A stretch of 64,000 bases of DNA from assembly GCA_963829955.1 (NCBI GenBank), contig CAWHKS010000025.1, positions 1 through 64,000 on the forward strand, in the 5' to 3' direction. The position numbers and the translations under genes are program-made. The stretch comes from DASTFY01 sp963829955. GTDB lineage: Bacteria > Actinomycetota > Acidimicrobiia > Acidimicrobiales > Ilumatobacteraceae. The notes beneath the pieces are model-generated. The model was not told the DNA's origin. It worked only from the letters and a program-made list of their open reading frames with translations, and did no database searches. This document shows positions 43,316 through 54,392 of the stretch, in pieces (position 1 is the first letter of the stretch; every line of letters starts with the position of its first letter).

Positions 43316-45767
43316 TCAGGCCACGGGGAGCCATGCCAGCACGAGCTGGGCGACCTGGATGTCGGTGCGTTCCAAGCTCACCGGCACGGAGTCGACCGCC
43401 GCCGCCTTCTCGTCCCACGCCCCCGTGATGCGGAGCAGGTCCTCCGACAGCGCCGTCTCCACCTCGGCCATCTGCGCGCCGATGGTCCCGACCTTGTTCT
43501 GGGCGGCGTCGAGCCGCTCGCGCGCCGCGCTCGAACGGGACCGACGGCCGGCCGCGCTCCGCAGCTCGCCGGCCAGCCTGGAGCTGCCGCGCCGCCCGCC
43601 GAGGAAGCTGTCGAGCAGGCTGCCTGCGGTCGAGAGCAGCTCCTCCTGCTGGCGGCCGGACGCTTCCTCGGCCAGCACGTCGGCCCGGTCCTGCGCCGTC
43701 TGCAACTTCTCCTGCAGCCCGCGCACCTTGGTCTCGTACTTGTCGCGCAGCTTGGCCGCCTCCTCGTCCGCCTTGGCGGCAGCCGCCTCGCGGCAGCGGG
43801 CGATGAACTCGTCCTTCGTCTCGCCGGCCCGCGAGTAGAGCTTGAGCTGACGGTTGGCGAAGATCTCCATCGTGCGAGACCGTGCCAGCTGCGCCACCAG
43901 ATCCTTCTCGAGCGTGGACCAGAAGGTCTTCTTGGCGATCGGCGCGGCCGGCAGGACGTAGTTGACAGGCCCGGGCGCGGCCGGCTGGAGGTCCCGGTCG
44001 TCGTAATCGACCGCGGCCGCCTCGGCGGGATCGGCGGTCGCGGTCAACGGGTGGAGGACCACCTCGTACTCCTCGTCGGCCACGAGGTCCGCTCGTTCTT
44101 CGTCGTACCGGAGGCGGATCCGGGCGACGGCGGCAGCGGCGCGGCGATCGGTGCCCGCCGCGCCGCCGACCGCGCTCAACCACGGCGCGGCCTGATCCAC
44201 CCACGTCACGGTCACGCCCTGGGCGACCTCGGGCATCATCGGAGTGGCGTCGTCGGTCGTTCCCGATGCAACGACGCCAGGCTGCGGCCGCCGGAGCCGC
44301 GGCGGCAGGACCGGCCTCGACAGCACCGGCCTCGACAGGAGCCGCTTCGACAGGTGCCGCCGCCGGAGCACCCGCCGCAGGAGCCGTCTCCCGTTGCGAG
44401 GGCATCAGGCTGGCGATCTGGTCGCGGGTCAACGGTCCCCGCAAGTAGCTCATCGCCCAACGCGAGGTCAGGGTGACAGGTGCTTGCTGGCCGGCTCGGC
44501 GTAGAACGAACTCCCGCTGGGCCAGTCCACCGATGGTCGCGCCCACCGTCTGCACGTCGACCCCGCCGTCGGCCGCGCTCATGCCGTCCAGCAGCCGTGC
44601 CTTGTCCCGCTCGGTCTGCAGCCGCCCGACCATCCAGGTCCCGGCGTTGGAGATGGCCTTGTAGTCGATGTCGACCGGGTTCTGCGTCGCCAGGACCATC
44701 CCCACGCCGAACGCTCGCGCCTGTTTCATCAGGGTCATGATCGGCTTCTTGGTCGGCGGCTCCGCGGTCGGCGGGACGTAGCCCATGACCTCGTCCATGT
44801 AGACGAGGGCCCGCAGGTCCGTGGTGCCACTCTGCTTGCGCATCCAGGTGATGACCTTCGACAGGAGGAGCGCCACCACGAACTGCCGCTCCTCGTCCGA
44901 CAGGTGGGAGATGGTGACGATGGCGGCCGACGGCTTGCCGTCCGGCGCCCGCAGCATCGCGGCGACATCGAGCGGCGGCCCGGCGCTCCAGGCCGAGAAC
45001 GACGGTGACGCCAGCAGCCCGTTGAGCTTGATGGCCAGTTGCGTGCGGTCAGCGGGCGGGAAGAACTGGTCGAGGTCGAACACACCCAGCTTCCGCAGCG
45101 GCGGCTGCTGCACTTGGCCGACCAGCCCGCCCAGGTCGAGCGAGTGCCCTTGCGTCCACGCGGTCTCGATCAGGTTGCTCAGCAGGATGTGCTCGCGCGA
45201 GGACAGCGGATCGGCGGAGATCCCGACCAGCCCGAGGAGACCCGACACGTAGCCCTCGATCTCGTCCCGCACGACCTCCATGTCGCTCGTGTCCGCCGGA
45301 GCCTGGAGGGAGCCGACGATGTTGAGCGGCACCCCGGCGGTCGATCCCGGTGTGTAGATGGTCGTCCGCACACCGTCCCGCAGCGCCTTGATCCGGTCGG
45401 GGGTGATCCCCCAGCCGGCCAGCCCGTCCTTCCACGCGGTGGCCTGCTGCTCGGCGAACGCGTCGGGCGTGACGCCGGCCTTCTGCGCGTCGCCTTCGTT
45501 GATCCACGGGCGGAAGTCCGCCGGGGCCAGGTCCGGGAACATCAGGCAGAGATTGGTGAGGTCTCCCTTGGGGTCGATGAGCAGGCACGGCACCCCGGCC
45601 GTCATCGCCTCCTCGATCAGCACCACACCGAGACCGGTCTTGCCCGACCCGGTCATGCCCACGATGACGCCGTGCGTCGTGAGGTCACCGGTCGGGACCG
45701 TGGCCGCGGTGCCGGTGCGCTCGTGCGACGCCGGATCGACGAGCTCCCCGAGGTGCAGGTCGGCCAT
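43316..45767 (-). pseudogene. HerA-like ATPase / DUF853-type helicase, one frameshift
   Basis: Frame 1 begins MADLHLGELVDPASHERTG and has Walker A GMTGSGKTGLG, Walker B-like LRALVYMDEVMGYVPP and sensor LATQNPVDIDYKAISNAGTW, the layout of HerA/DUF853 P-loop ATPases. After an Ala/Pro-rich linker (PVEAAPVEAG...) the frame must shift near 44285 (one extra base) to continue as QPGVVASGTTDDA and a ~300-aa C-terminal region with long coiled coils (ETKVRGLQEKLQTAQDRADVLAEEASG). Together ~815 aa. TACAGT 6 nt before ATG suggests a leaderless promoter. DNA translocation or repair role inferred from family. Assembly indel likely, since both halves are well preserved. Confidence 0.8.
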
Positions 45768-45803
45768 AGGGCGACTGTACGCGGCGCACTACCGTGCGCG
45801 GCC

Positions 45804-46478
45804 ATGGGCGCGAAGACGTTCCGGGGTTGGCCGCCGGAGGCATTCGACTTCTACCAGGGGCTCGAGTTCGACAACTCGAAGACCTACTGGCAGGCCAACA
45901 AGGGTCGTTACGAGGACGCGGTCCGGACCCCGTTCGACGCGCTGCTGGCGGACCTGGCCGAGCCGTTCGGTCCGTTCCGGCTGTTCCGTCCGTACCGGGA
46001 CGTGCGATTTTCGAAGGACAAGAGCCCGTACAAGACGGCCGCCGCGGCGGCCAGCGAGACCGAGGGCGGCGCCAGCCTCTACATCCAGCTCTCGGCCAGC
46101 GGCCTGTTCGTGGGCTCGGGCTACTACCACATGGCTCCGGACCAGCTGGCCCGCTACCGGGAGGCACTCGACGACGACGCTCGGGGCGAGGCCATCGTGA
46201 CGATCTGCCGGTCGCTGGAGAAGGCGGGCCACGAGCTCGCCGCCCACGACGAGCTGAAGACAGCGCCGCGCGGCTTTGCCAAGGACCACCCCCGCATCAC
46301 CTACCTCCGCCGGAAGGGTCTCGTGGCCGGGCGGACCTTCCCCGTCGCCTCGTGGATGCACACGCCAAAGGCGGAGGACCGCGTCGTCGAGGTGTGGCGG
46401 CAGCAGACGGCGATGAACCGCTGGCTCGATGCCAACGTCGGGCCGAGCGAGCTCCCACCCGAGGACCGGGAGCGGTGA
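45804..46478 (+). CDS. DUF2461 / TIGR02453 family protein
   Basis: 224 aa. The family signature is nearly complete: FRGWPPEAFDFYQGLEFDNSKTYWQANKGRYEDAVRTP, then FRPYRDVRFSKDKSPYKTAAAAAS and SGLFVGSGYYHMAPDQLARYREA. The fold is widespread and the function unknown. Start ATG 45804 with TACCGT 8 nt upstream. Divergent from the HerA-like gene across 36 bp. Confidence 0.9.
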   Translation: MGAKTFRGWPPEAFDFYQGLEFDNSKTYWQANKGRYEDAVRTPFDALLADLAEPFGPFRLFRPYRDVRFSKDKSPYKTAAAAASETEGGASLYIQLSASGLFVGSGYYHMAPDQLARYREALDDDARGEAIVTICRSLEKAGHELAAHDELKTAPRGFAKDHPRITYLRRKGLVAGRTFPVASWMHTPKAEDRVVEVWRQQTAMNRWLDANVGPSELPPEDRER

Positions 46479-46530
46479 TTCCGCAAGCCGTGACTTGACA
46501 AATTCGGCAGCAGCGGCGCAGGCTCGGAGG

Positions 46531-48255
46531 ATGATGCTCGATCAAGCGACCAGGGCCGGTTCCTTCGACGACCTCCAGCGCGACGGTCGGCTGCTGACCA
46601 AGGTCGGATCGCTCCCGGTGCTGGTGGTCTGGAACGACGGCCGAGCGTTCGCCATCGAGGACCGTTGCCCCCACCTGGGCTTCCCGCTCCACCAGGGGAC
46701 CGTGGAGGCTGGACTGGTCACCTGCCACTGGCACCACGCCCGCTTCGATCTCGTCAGCGGGTGCACCCTCGACCCCTGGGCCGACGACGCCATCGGGTTC
46801 GACGTCAGCATCGAGGACGGCGCGGTCCTCGTCGCGGCAAGGCCCGACGCCGATCCGGTCGGCCGGCTCCGGCGCCGCCTGCGGGACGGGCTCGAGCACG
46901 GCATCACCTTGGTGACCGCCAAGGCAACCCTCGGACTGCTGGAAACCGGCGGACCGGAAGCGATCGTCGCGGAGGCGCTCGACTTCGGCACCACCTATCG
47001 CGACGACGGCTGGGGCTCGGGCCTCACGGTGCTGGTCGCGATGGCGAACCTCCTGCCGCTGCTCGATCCGGCGGACCGCCCGCTCGCGCTCGTGCAGGCC
47101 CTCGCCTTCGTGAGCCGCGACACCCGCGGCCGCGCTCCGCGCTTCCCCGAGCCGGCCCTGGGCCACGAGGGCCACGACCTCGAGCAGGTCGGCGCCTGGT
47201 ACCGGCGCTTCGTCGAGACACGGTCGTCCGACGCCGCCGAGCGTTCGCTGGCCACACTCGTCGCCGCCCGCGAACTCGCCGCCGCAGAGCGGATGATGTT
47301 CGCGGCCGTCACCGACCACGTCTTCATCGACGAGGGACACACGCTGGACTTCACCAACAAGGCGTTCGAGGCCGTCGCGCTCGTCGGCGAGTCCTACGCG
47401 CCGGTCGTCACGTCCCTCGTCTCCCAGACCTGCGCCGCCGACCGCAGCGAGGAGAGCGGCGAGTGGAACCACCCCCACGACCTGGCGGCGCTGGTCCGTC
47501 GCGCCGAGTCCGAGCTGCCCGCCGCGCTCTCCGCCGGCGCCGCGGCCGAGGGCGCCGGGGCGTCGCCGCTCGATGTGGGCAAGCTCGCCTGGTCGTTGCT
47601 GGAGGAGGACCCCGAGGTCGTGGTCGCCGCCATCCTCGACGCCACCCGGGACGGCGCGACGCCCGAGCAGCTCGGTCGGGCGCTGGCCTACGCCGCGGCG
47701 CTGCGCATCACCCGCTTCCACCTCAACAACGACCCCGGTGACTGGAACAGCGTCCACCACTCCTTCACCACCGCGAACGCGCTGCACCAGTCCCTGGTCC
47801 GCCATCCGACTCCGGAGCTGCTCCGCGGCGTCATCCACGGCGCGCTGCGCGTGTACCTCGACCGCTTCCTGAACGTGCCGTCGGCGCGACTGCCGCAGGC
47901 GTCGTCGGGCTCGCTCGAGGATCTGGCCCGGTGCTGGGAGGTGCAGGGCGCGGTGGACGAGGCCGGCGCGGCGGCGTACGGCTTCCTCCGCGGCGGGGGC
48001 CGGCGCGAGGACCTCATCGCCGCGCTCGGCCGGGCACTGGTCCAGGAGGACGCCGGCTTCCACTGGTTCCAGGTCGTCGAGGCCGGGGCCCGCCAGGCGT
48101 TGGCGTGGCCCGAGGGTTCTGAGGAGTCGGCGCTCATCCTGGTCGGGGTGGCGCGCTTCCTGGCCGCGCACACGCCGACTCGGCGTGAGCTGGCGACGGT
48201 CGTGCGCACGGCGGCCCGCCTGCGGCGGGGCGAAGCGCTGTACGTCGACAGCTGA
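46531..48255 (+). CDS. Rieske [2Fe-2S] protein fused to a large unknown C-terminal domain
   Basis: 574 aa. Residues 1-105 form a Rieske domain with both cluster motifs: DRCPHLGFPLHQG (C-x-H) and CHWHHARFDLVSG (C-x2-H). Residues ~115-574 form a mostly helical domain with DFTNKAFEAVALVGESYAPV and DWNSVHHSFTTANALHQSLVRHPTPELLRG. The histidine-rich helices vaguely recall questin-oxidase-like (DUF4243) proteins, a weak comparison. The Rieske domain could feed electrons to an oxygenase centre in the C-terminal part (inference). GGAGG is directly before the ATG-ATG pair. Confidence 0.8.
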   Translation: MMLDQATRAGSFDDLQRDGRLLTKVGSLPVLVVWNDGRAFAIEDRCPHLGFPLHQGTVEAGLVTCHWHHARFDLVSGCTLDPWADDAIGFDVSIEDGAVLVAARPDADPVGRLRRRLRDGLEHGITLVTAKATLGLLETGGPEAIVAEALDFGTTYRDDGWGSGLTVLVAMANLLPLLDPADRPLALVQALAFVSRDTRGRAPRFPEPALGHEGHDLEQVGAWYRRFVETRSSDAAERSLATLVAARELAAAERMMFAAVTDHVFIDEGHTLDFTNKAFEAVALVGESYAPVVTSLVSQTCAADRSEESGEWNHPHDLAALVRRAESELPAALSAGAAAEGAGASPLDVGKLAWSLLEEDPEVVVAAILDATRDGATPEQLGRALAYAAALRITRFHLNNDPGDWNSVHHSFTTANALHQSLVRHPTPELLRGVIHGALRVYLDRFLNVPSARLPQASSGSLEDLARCWEVQGAVDEAGAAAYGFLRGGGRREDLIAALGRALVQEDAGFHWFQVVEAGARQALAWPEGSEESALILVGVARFLAAHTPTRRELATVVRTAARLRRGEALYVDS

Positions 48256-48283
48256 GTGGCGCCCGCGCTGCTGGGGGTTGCGA

Positions 48284-48784
48284 CTACCCCTTCACCGGGC
48301 GGCCGTCGCCGTCGAACTCGAGGTCAGCGAGCTCTCCCGGCTTCACCTCGGCATCGGTGCCGAGGGCCACGCTGACCTTCTGGTAGTTCCACTTCATCAC
48401 GTCGAGCGTGAGCTCGACGAGCTCCTCACGGCTGAACCAGTGCCGGGCCTGCGCCCGCAGCTCAGCGTCGATGGCGCCGGGTTGCGTCATCAACGCGTCC
48501 GCCACCCGCAAGGCGACTTTGTGCCGCTCGGCGAGGTCGCTGGTCTCGTAGTGGTCGAGCTTCGCCGCCGTCACCTCGTCCAACCCTGCCTGCCTGGCAA
48601 CTGCCAGGCGGAGGGACATTCAAGTGCGGCAATCGTGATGGCGGGCGCACCGCAGGCGGACGAGCTCGGTCGTGACCGGATCGAGCTCCGGTAGCTGCAC
48701 GACCGCGGCCTGCCACGCGTCGAACGCGGATCGAAGGGCCGGGGACGTCCTCGTGCCTGCCGGGACACGACGTTCGCGGTTCAT
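48284..48784 (-). CDS. AhpD/carboxymuconolactone-decarboxylase family protein, probable selenoprotein (C52-x-x-U55)
   Basis: One frame from ATG 48784 to the stop at 48284, read through TGA 48622-48620, encodes 166 aa. Residues 1-54 include DPVTTELVRLRCARHHDCRT. The UGA is codon 55, and the chain continues MSLRLAVARQAGLDEVTAAKLDHYETSD, the standard CMD/AhpD core. Relatives carry CxxC here, so UGA replaces the second redox cysteine. Start support: ATG overlaps the stop of the upstream CMD gene (ATGA). Downstream of UGA lies a hairpin with a G in its apical loop. A gene caller would begin at ATG 48619 and lose the active site. Alternatives: nonsense mutation or base-call error for TGC. No Sec machinery is visible in this window. 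Confidence 0.7.
48584..48622 (-). promoter_or_regulatory. Candidate bacterial SECIS element (UGA plus downstream hairpin)
   Basis: From UGA (48622-48620) 17 nt lead to an apical loop AGTT (48602-48599). The loop is closed by a perfect 7-bp stem GCCTGGC/GCCAGGC and an imperfect lower stem (CC/GG, then CCT/GGG). bSECIS elements lie just 3' of UGA, with an apical loop ~16-37 nt away and a G in the first two loop positions; this loop has G second, followed by U. Confidence 0.6.
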
Positions 48785-49254
48785 GAGCCGACCGGCTCGA
48801 GCAGGCGCTCCCAGGCCAGCCGCAGGCGCTGCCGTTGCTCGACGACGAGCAGCGCGGCGGTGAAGTCGGCCAGCCCCTGCGGTCCGAGGTGCTCGGCCAC
48901 CGTGGACGCCATGTCATCGCCCAAGCCGGCGACGTCGATGACGAACTGCTCGCAGAAGGCCAGGCAGGCGCGCTCCCGCGCACCGAACCGGGGCGAGATC
49001 GGCCACGAGGAAAGCTCGGCGAGCGCGGCTTCATCGAGCCCCGCCGCGACGGCCGCGTCCGAGCGGGCCTGCGCTTCGTCGGCGCACCCGAGCAGCATGG
49101 CGATCCGCACCCGGCACAGCTCCAGGAGCACCGGATCGACCGTCGACCAGGCCGCCCGCTCGAGGGCGGCCAGGTGCGCGGCGAGGGCCGGTTGGACCGA
49201 GAGCACGGCCTCGAGCACCGCCGCCGTCCCGCTCGGACGCCCGCGGTCGCTCAC
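48781..49254 (-). CDS. Carboxymuconolactone decarboxylase-family protein (paralogue, single Cys)
   Basis: 157 aa all-helical CMD/AhpD fold: TVDPVLLELCRVRIAMLLGCADEAQARSDAAVAAGLDEAAL, followed by FGARERACLAFCEQFVIDVAGL and LGPQGLADFTAALLVVEQRQRLRLAWERLL. The CxxC of peroxidatic AhpD is reduced to one cysteine at that site. GTG 49254 start. It follows the Cys-rich regulator by 37 bp and overlaps the UGA-containing CMD gene by 4 nt, so the pair are made together and may form a complex. Confidence 0.82.
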   Translation of the reverse strand: MSDRGRPSGTAAVLEAVLSVQPALAAHLAALERAAWSTVDPVLLELCRVRIAMLLGCADEAQARSDAAVAAGLDEAALAELSSWPISPRFGARERACLAFCEQFVIDVAGLGDDMASTVAEHLGPQGLADFTAALLVVEQRQRLRLAWERLLEPVGS

Positions 49255-49291
49255 GGGCCGAGCGTACGGCAGGCCCGCAGCTTGCTCCGCC

Positions 49292-49984
49292 TCAGGCCGA
49301 GAGTCGGGTGACCGCCCGAGCCTGGTCGTCGCCCGACTCGTCGCTCGTGCGGGGCGACACGCGGTAGGCGCAGCGCAGATCACCCGAGAGGAGGTGTTGC
49401 GCCCGCGTCACCTCGACATCGTCGCCGAGGGTCTGGCGGAACAGGTCGAGTTCGGCCCGGCAGAAACCTTGGCAGGCGGTGGCGGCATCGCAGATCGGGC
49501 AGTGGTGCTCGAGGAGCAGCATGTCCTGGCCGTCCGGAACGGCCTCGGCCAGGTAGCCCTCGGCGGACCGCAGTTCGGCGAGACGCCGCACTCGCACTTT
49601 GACACTTGTCCGTTCGGGGTCGGGGAGCGCCTTGCGGTAGGCGGCCACCTGCCGCGCCGAACGGCGGGCGACGATGTCGTCGAGGCCCTCATCGCCGACG
49701 GACTCGCGGATGGCGTCGATGAGTTCGACCGTGAGGTCCGCGTGGCGATCGGGGAAGAGATCGTTGGCGAGGGGCGTGAGCTTCCAGTGCACCGGGGGAC
49801 GGCCCCGCCCCTGCGGAGGGGCGCTCGTGCGCTCCACGAGGCCGGCCTGCTCGAGGGCCTCGAGGTGCTGCCGGACAGCGGTGTCGGTGAGCTCGAAGTC
49901 GGCCGCCACTTCCGGGGCCGTGAGCGTGTCGGCCCGCTTCAAACGGTCCAGGATCCGCCGCTTGGCGTCCGTCAACTCGGCCAT
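49292..49984 (-). CDS. Winged-helix transcriptional regulator with C-terminal cysteine cluster (SufR/ArsR-like)
   Basis: 230 aa. The N-terminal winged helix (LTAPEVAADFELTDTAVRQHLEALEQAGLVERTSAPPQGRGRPPVHWKLT) is of the ArsR/DeoR type. The C-terminus has C162, C165, C171, C175 and C205 (HHCPICDAATACQGFC...GDLRCAYRV), an arrangement like Fe-S-binding SufR relatives. A redox- or cluster-responsive regulator is expected. It begins an operon with the two CMD proteins, so oxidative stress is the likely signal (inference). Confidence 0.85.
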   Translation of the reverse strand: MAELTDAKRRILDRLKRADTLTAPEVAADFELTDTAVRQHLEALEQAGLVERTSAPPQGRGRPPVHWKLTPLANDLFPDRHADLTVELIDAIRESVGDEGLDDIVARRSARQVAAYRKALPDPERTSVKVRVRRLAELRSAEGYLAEAVPDGQDMLLLEHHCPICDAATACQGFCRAELDLFRQTLGDDVEVTRAQHLLSGDLRCAYRVSPRTSDESGDDQARAVTRLSA

Positions 49985-50064
49985 GAGCGCAGGTTAGCGG
50001 CAAATACCAAAGCCAACGCTTGATGTATGAGTGGGAGGCGGCGCACCGGGGTACGGTCCGCCGC

Positions 50065-50433
50065 ATGCCTGCGATCGCCCGTCTGAGCCTGTTCGCCTTC
50101 GACTGCCCGGACCCGCACGCCCTCGCCGACTTCTACTCGGCCATCACGGGCTGGCCCGTCCAACCCTCGGACGGGGACTGGGTACAGCTGCGCAGCGACG
50201 GCGGCGCCACGATGGCCTTCCAGCGGGCGCCCGACCACGTGCCGCCCGAGTGGCCGAGCGCCGAGAGCTCGCAGCAGGCCCACGTGGACTTCGACGTGCC
50301 GGACCTGGCCGACGGCGAGAAGCGCGTGGTGGCGCTCGGCGCCCTCAAGGCCGAGGTGCAACCCCGTCCCGATGACTTCCTTGTCTTCCTCGATCCCGCC
50401 GGACACCCCTTCTGCCTCGTCCTGGAGGACTGA
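50065..50433 (+). CDS. VOC/glyoxalase-like protein
   Basis: 122 aa. The VOC half-domains are visible: ARLSLFAFDCPDPHALADFYSAITGWPV and QAHVDFDVPDLADGEKRVVALGA, ending DPAGHPFCLVLED, the glyoxalase-like pattern common in actinobacteria. Metal ligands are incomplete, so it may be a binding protein rather than an enzyme. TACGGT 7 nt before ATG suggests a leaderless promoter. Divergent from the regulator. Confidence 0.82.
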   Translation: MPAIARLSLFAFDCPDPHALADFYSAITGWPVQPSDGDWVQLRSDGGATMAFQRAPDHVPPEWPSAESSQQAHVDFDVPDLADGEKRVVALGALKAEVQPRPDDFLVFLDPAGHPFCLVLED

Positions 50434-50465
50434 CCCGGCCACTGACCGATACAGCCTTTGGCAGG

Positions 50466-52000
<1,535 letters not shown>

Positions 52001-52004
<4 letters not shown>

Positions 52005-53276
52005 GCGCCGGCCCGACGGTGGAAGGCTTCCGGTGCCGGGTCTGCGGCGCCGGAGGTCGACGTGGCGACGGCACATCCCTGGCGATGCCCGAACGCCACG
52101 GCCGCCGATCGACATCACGTCCTCGACATCGTCCGCCGGCCAGGGCCGTTCGAGGCCGCCGACGATGCCGATCCGCTCGTCGCGTACGGCGGTGAGCTGG
52201 CCTGGCAGTCCTTCGCGCTGGCCAACGGGATGACCGTCGATGCCACGCACGCGCTGGTCCGCCAGCTCGACGCCCGGGTGGCAGCCGTCGACGGGACAGG
52301 GTTCCGGACGACGCCGTTCGCCCGGGCCGACAAGCTGTCCGCCGACCTCGGCTTCGCGGCCGACGGTGGCGTGTGGGTGAAGGACGAGACCGGCAACGTC
52401 GCCGGCAGCCACAAGGCCCGACACCTGGTGTCGGTCCTCCTGCACCTGAAGGCGGCCGAGCTCGTGGGCCTGGGAGGACGCGAGTCCGGCCTGGCCATCG
52501 CCTCCTGCGGGAACGCGGCGCTGGCCGCCGCCACCCTCGCCGCGGCCGATCACCGGGAGCTCGAGGTGTTCGTGCCCACGTGGGCGAGCTCTGCGGTCCT
52601 CGAGGCGTTGCACCGCCTGCGGGCGACGGTGACGGTGTGTCCCCGGCGCGACGACGATCCTCCCGGCGATCCGTGCGTCCACCGCTTCCGTGAAGCGGTC
52701 GGCGCCGGCGCGGTCCCCTTCAGCGTGCAAGGCCCCGAGAACGCGCTGGCCCTCGACGCCGGCCGGACCCTGGGCTGGGAGATCTGCGACGGGGCGGGTG
52801 GGGCGCTCGACCGGGTGTTCGTCCAGGTGGGCGGCGGGGCGCTGGCCGCCTGCGTCGGGCGGGCCTTCGCCGACGCCGGCGTCCACACCCGCCTGCACGC
52901 GGTCCAGGCCGCGGGCTGCGCGCCGATGGAGCGCGCATGGCGGAAGGCCCGTGCGCTCGGCGTGGCCCACGCGGCCGAGCACTGGGAGGAGTGCATGTGG
53001 CCGTGGGAGGACGAGCCTTGCTCGGCGGCCGACGGCATCCTCGACGACGAGACGTACGACTGGCTCGGCGTCTTGGGCGCCGTCGAGCGCGATGGGGGCT
53101 CGGTGGTCGTGGCACCGGAGGCGGCCATCGTCGAAGCCCGTGAGCTGGGGGTGGCGTCGACCGGGATCGAGGCCAGCGCCACGGGGACGGCCGGCCTGGC
53201 CGGCCTGCTCGCGATCCGGGACGAGATCGGCGACGGCGAGCGGGTGGCCGTGGTCTTCAGCGGCGTCGAGCGCTGA
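52001..53276 (+). pseudogene. PLP-dependent threonine synthase/diaminopropionate ammonia-lyase-like enzyme, one frameshift
   Basis: From GTG 52001, overlapping the upstream stop, the frame gives VSAGPTVEGFRCRVCGA. It must shift by one base near 52052 to continue EVDVATAHPWRCPNATAADRHHV, completing an N-terminal zinc ribbon (C-x2-C...C). The PLP domain follows: K in NVAGSHKARHLVSV, SCGNAALAAA, and phosphate-binding VQVGGGALAACVG. About 424 aa after correction. If the frameshift is real, translation could restart at GTG 52062. Coupling to the upstream PLP gene argues for an assembly indel. Confidence 0.75.
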
Positions 53277-53364
53277 AGGGGCGACCGGCGCCGGCGGCCA
53301 AGGGGCGGCCGGCGGGTTCTCCCGCTCGGAGCGAGGCTGGAACGGCACCGCTAGCCTCGCCCCC

Positions 53365-53967
53365 ATGTCGGAGCTGACCCTGCCCATCGCGCTCGAGCCC
53401 TCGGGCCTCAACGCCCAGACCGAGATCTTCAACCGGTTGCTCAAGAGCCGCATCATCATGCTGGGCACCGACGTCAACGACGACATGGCCAACCAGGTCT
53501 GCGCGCAGCTCCTGTTCCTCGATGCCGAGGAGCCGGGCAAGGACATCTGGATGTACATCAACAGCCCGGGTGGCTCGGTCACCGCGGGCATGGCCATCTA
53601 CGACACCATGCAGTTCGTCGGCTGCGACGTGGCCACCGTCTGCCTCGGGCTGGCCGCCTCGATGGGCCAGTTCCTCCTCTGCGCCGGCACGGGGGGCAAG
53701 CGGTACACGCTGCCCAACGCCCGGATCATGATGCACCAGCCGTCGGCCGGGCTGCGGGGCCAGGCGGCCGACATCGCCATCCAGGCCGAGCAGCTCACCT
53801 ACACCAAGCGCCGCATGGCCGAGCTGATCGCGCTCCACACCGGCCAGCAGGTCGAGCAGATCACCGCCGACTCCGAGCGCGACCGTTGGTTCACCGCGGA
53901 GCAGGCGCTCGAGTACGGGATGATCGACAACGTCATCGTCAAGCGCACGGAGACCGATCAGTCCTGA
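53365..53967 (+). CDS. clpP: ATP-dependent Clp protease proteolytic subunit
   Basis: 200 aa. Catalytic triad in motif context: S99 (GLAASMGQFLL), H124 (IMMHQPSAG) and D173 (SERDRWFTA). Also YINSPGGSVTAGMAIYDTMQ. Actinobacteria usually have two clpP paralogues; no second one is adjacent, and no clpX or tig lies in the window. TAGCCT 7 nt before ATG points to a leaderless transcript. Confidence 0.96.
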   Translation: MSELTLPIALEPSGLNAQTEIFNRLLKSRIIMLGTDVNDDMANQVCAQLLFLDAEEPGKDIWMYINSPGGSVTAGMAIYDTMQFVGCDVATVCLGLAASMGQFLLCAGTGGKRYTLPNARIMMHQPSAGLRGQAADIAIQAEQLTYTKRRMAELIALHTGQQVEQITADSERDRWFTAEQALEYGMIDNVIVKRTETDQS

Positions 53968-53984
53968 TCCGGCCCGCCGCCCGT

Positions 53985-54392
53985 TCAGCGGGCTACGGGT
54001 TCGCGCCTGGCGCTCGTCGCGCCCGAGAAGAGGAGCGCGACCGCGGCGGGGACGTAGGGCAGGCCGACCGATGCTGCACCGAGCAGGCAGGCAAAGGCCA
54101 GGACGCCGCCGCAGGCGAAGCGGATCTGCCGTGCGCGCCGCGAGCCGGATGCCGCCACCGCGATGCCGGCAATCGCCACCGGTACCGCGAGGACGAGGGC
54201 GACGCCGGCTCCCTCGCTCTGCAGCAGGCTCGACGTGGACGACTCGGTGACGACCGTCCCGTCGGACGAGGCCGTCACCGATGTCGACCGACCCGTCGGG
54301 GCGAACAGCCACACGACACCCATGACGATCGCCCACGCCAGCGCGCCCAACGCCCATCGGGACGCCACCCTGCCCGACGGCCGCCGTGTCAC
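53985..54392 (-). CDS. Small membrane protein of unknown function
   Basis: 135 aa with three to four hydrophobic helices (ALGALAWAIVMGVVWLF, GVALVLAVPVAIAGIAVAA, FACGGVLAFACLLGAA, VPAAVALLFSG). An exposed Ser/Thr-rich loop separates the first two. Basic termini. GTG 54392 overlaps the TGA of the TetR gene (GTGA), so the pair are coupled and this may be the TetR-controlled gene. No family recognised. Confidence 0.65.
   Translation of the reverse strand: MTRRPSGRVASRWALGALAWAIVMGVVWLFAPTGRSTSVTASSDGTVVTESSTSSLLQSEGAGVALVLAVPVAIAGIAVAASGSRRARQIRFACGGVLAFACLLGAASVGLPYVPAAVALLFSGATSARREPVAR

Noticed and set aside
48284..48619. 111-aa CMD protein starting at ATG 48619 as the true gene
   Set aside because: It would lack the conserved N-terminal helix and the first redox Cys, has no ribosome-binding site, and ignores an in-frame upstream segment with clear family sequence coupled to the preceding gene.
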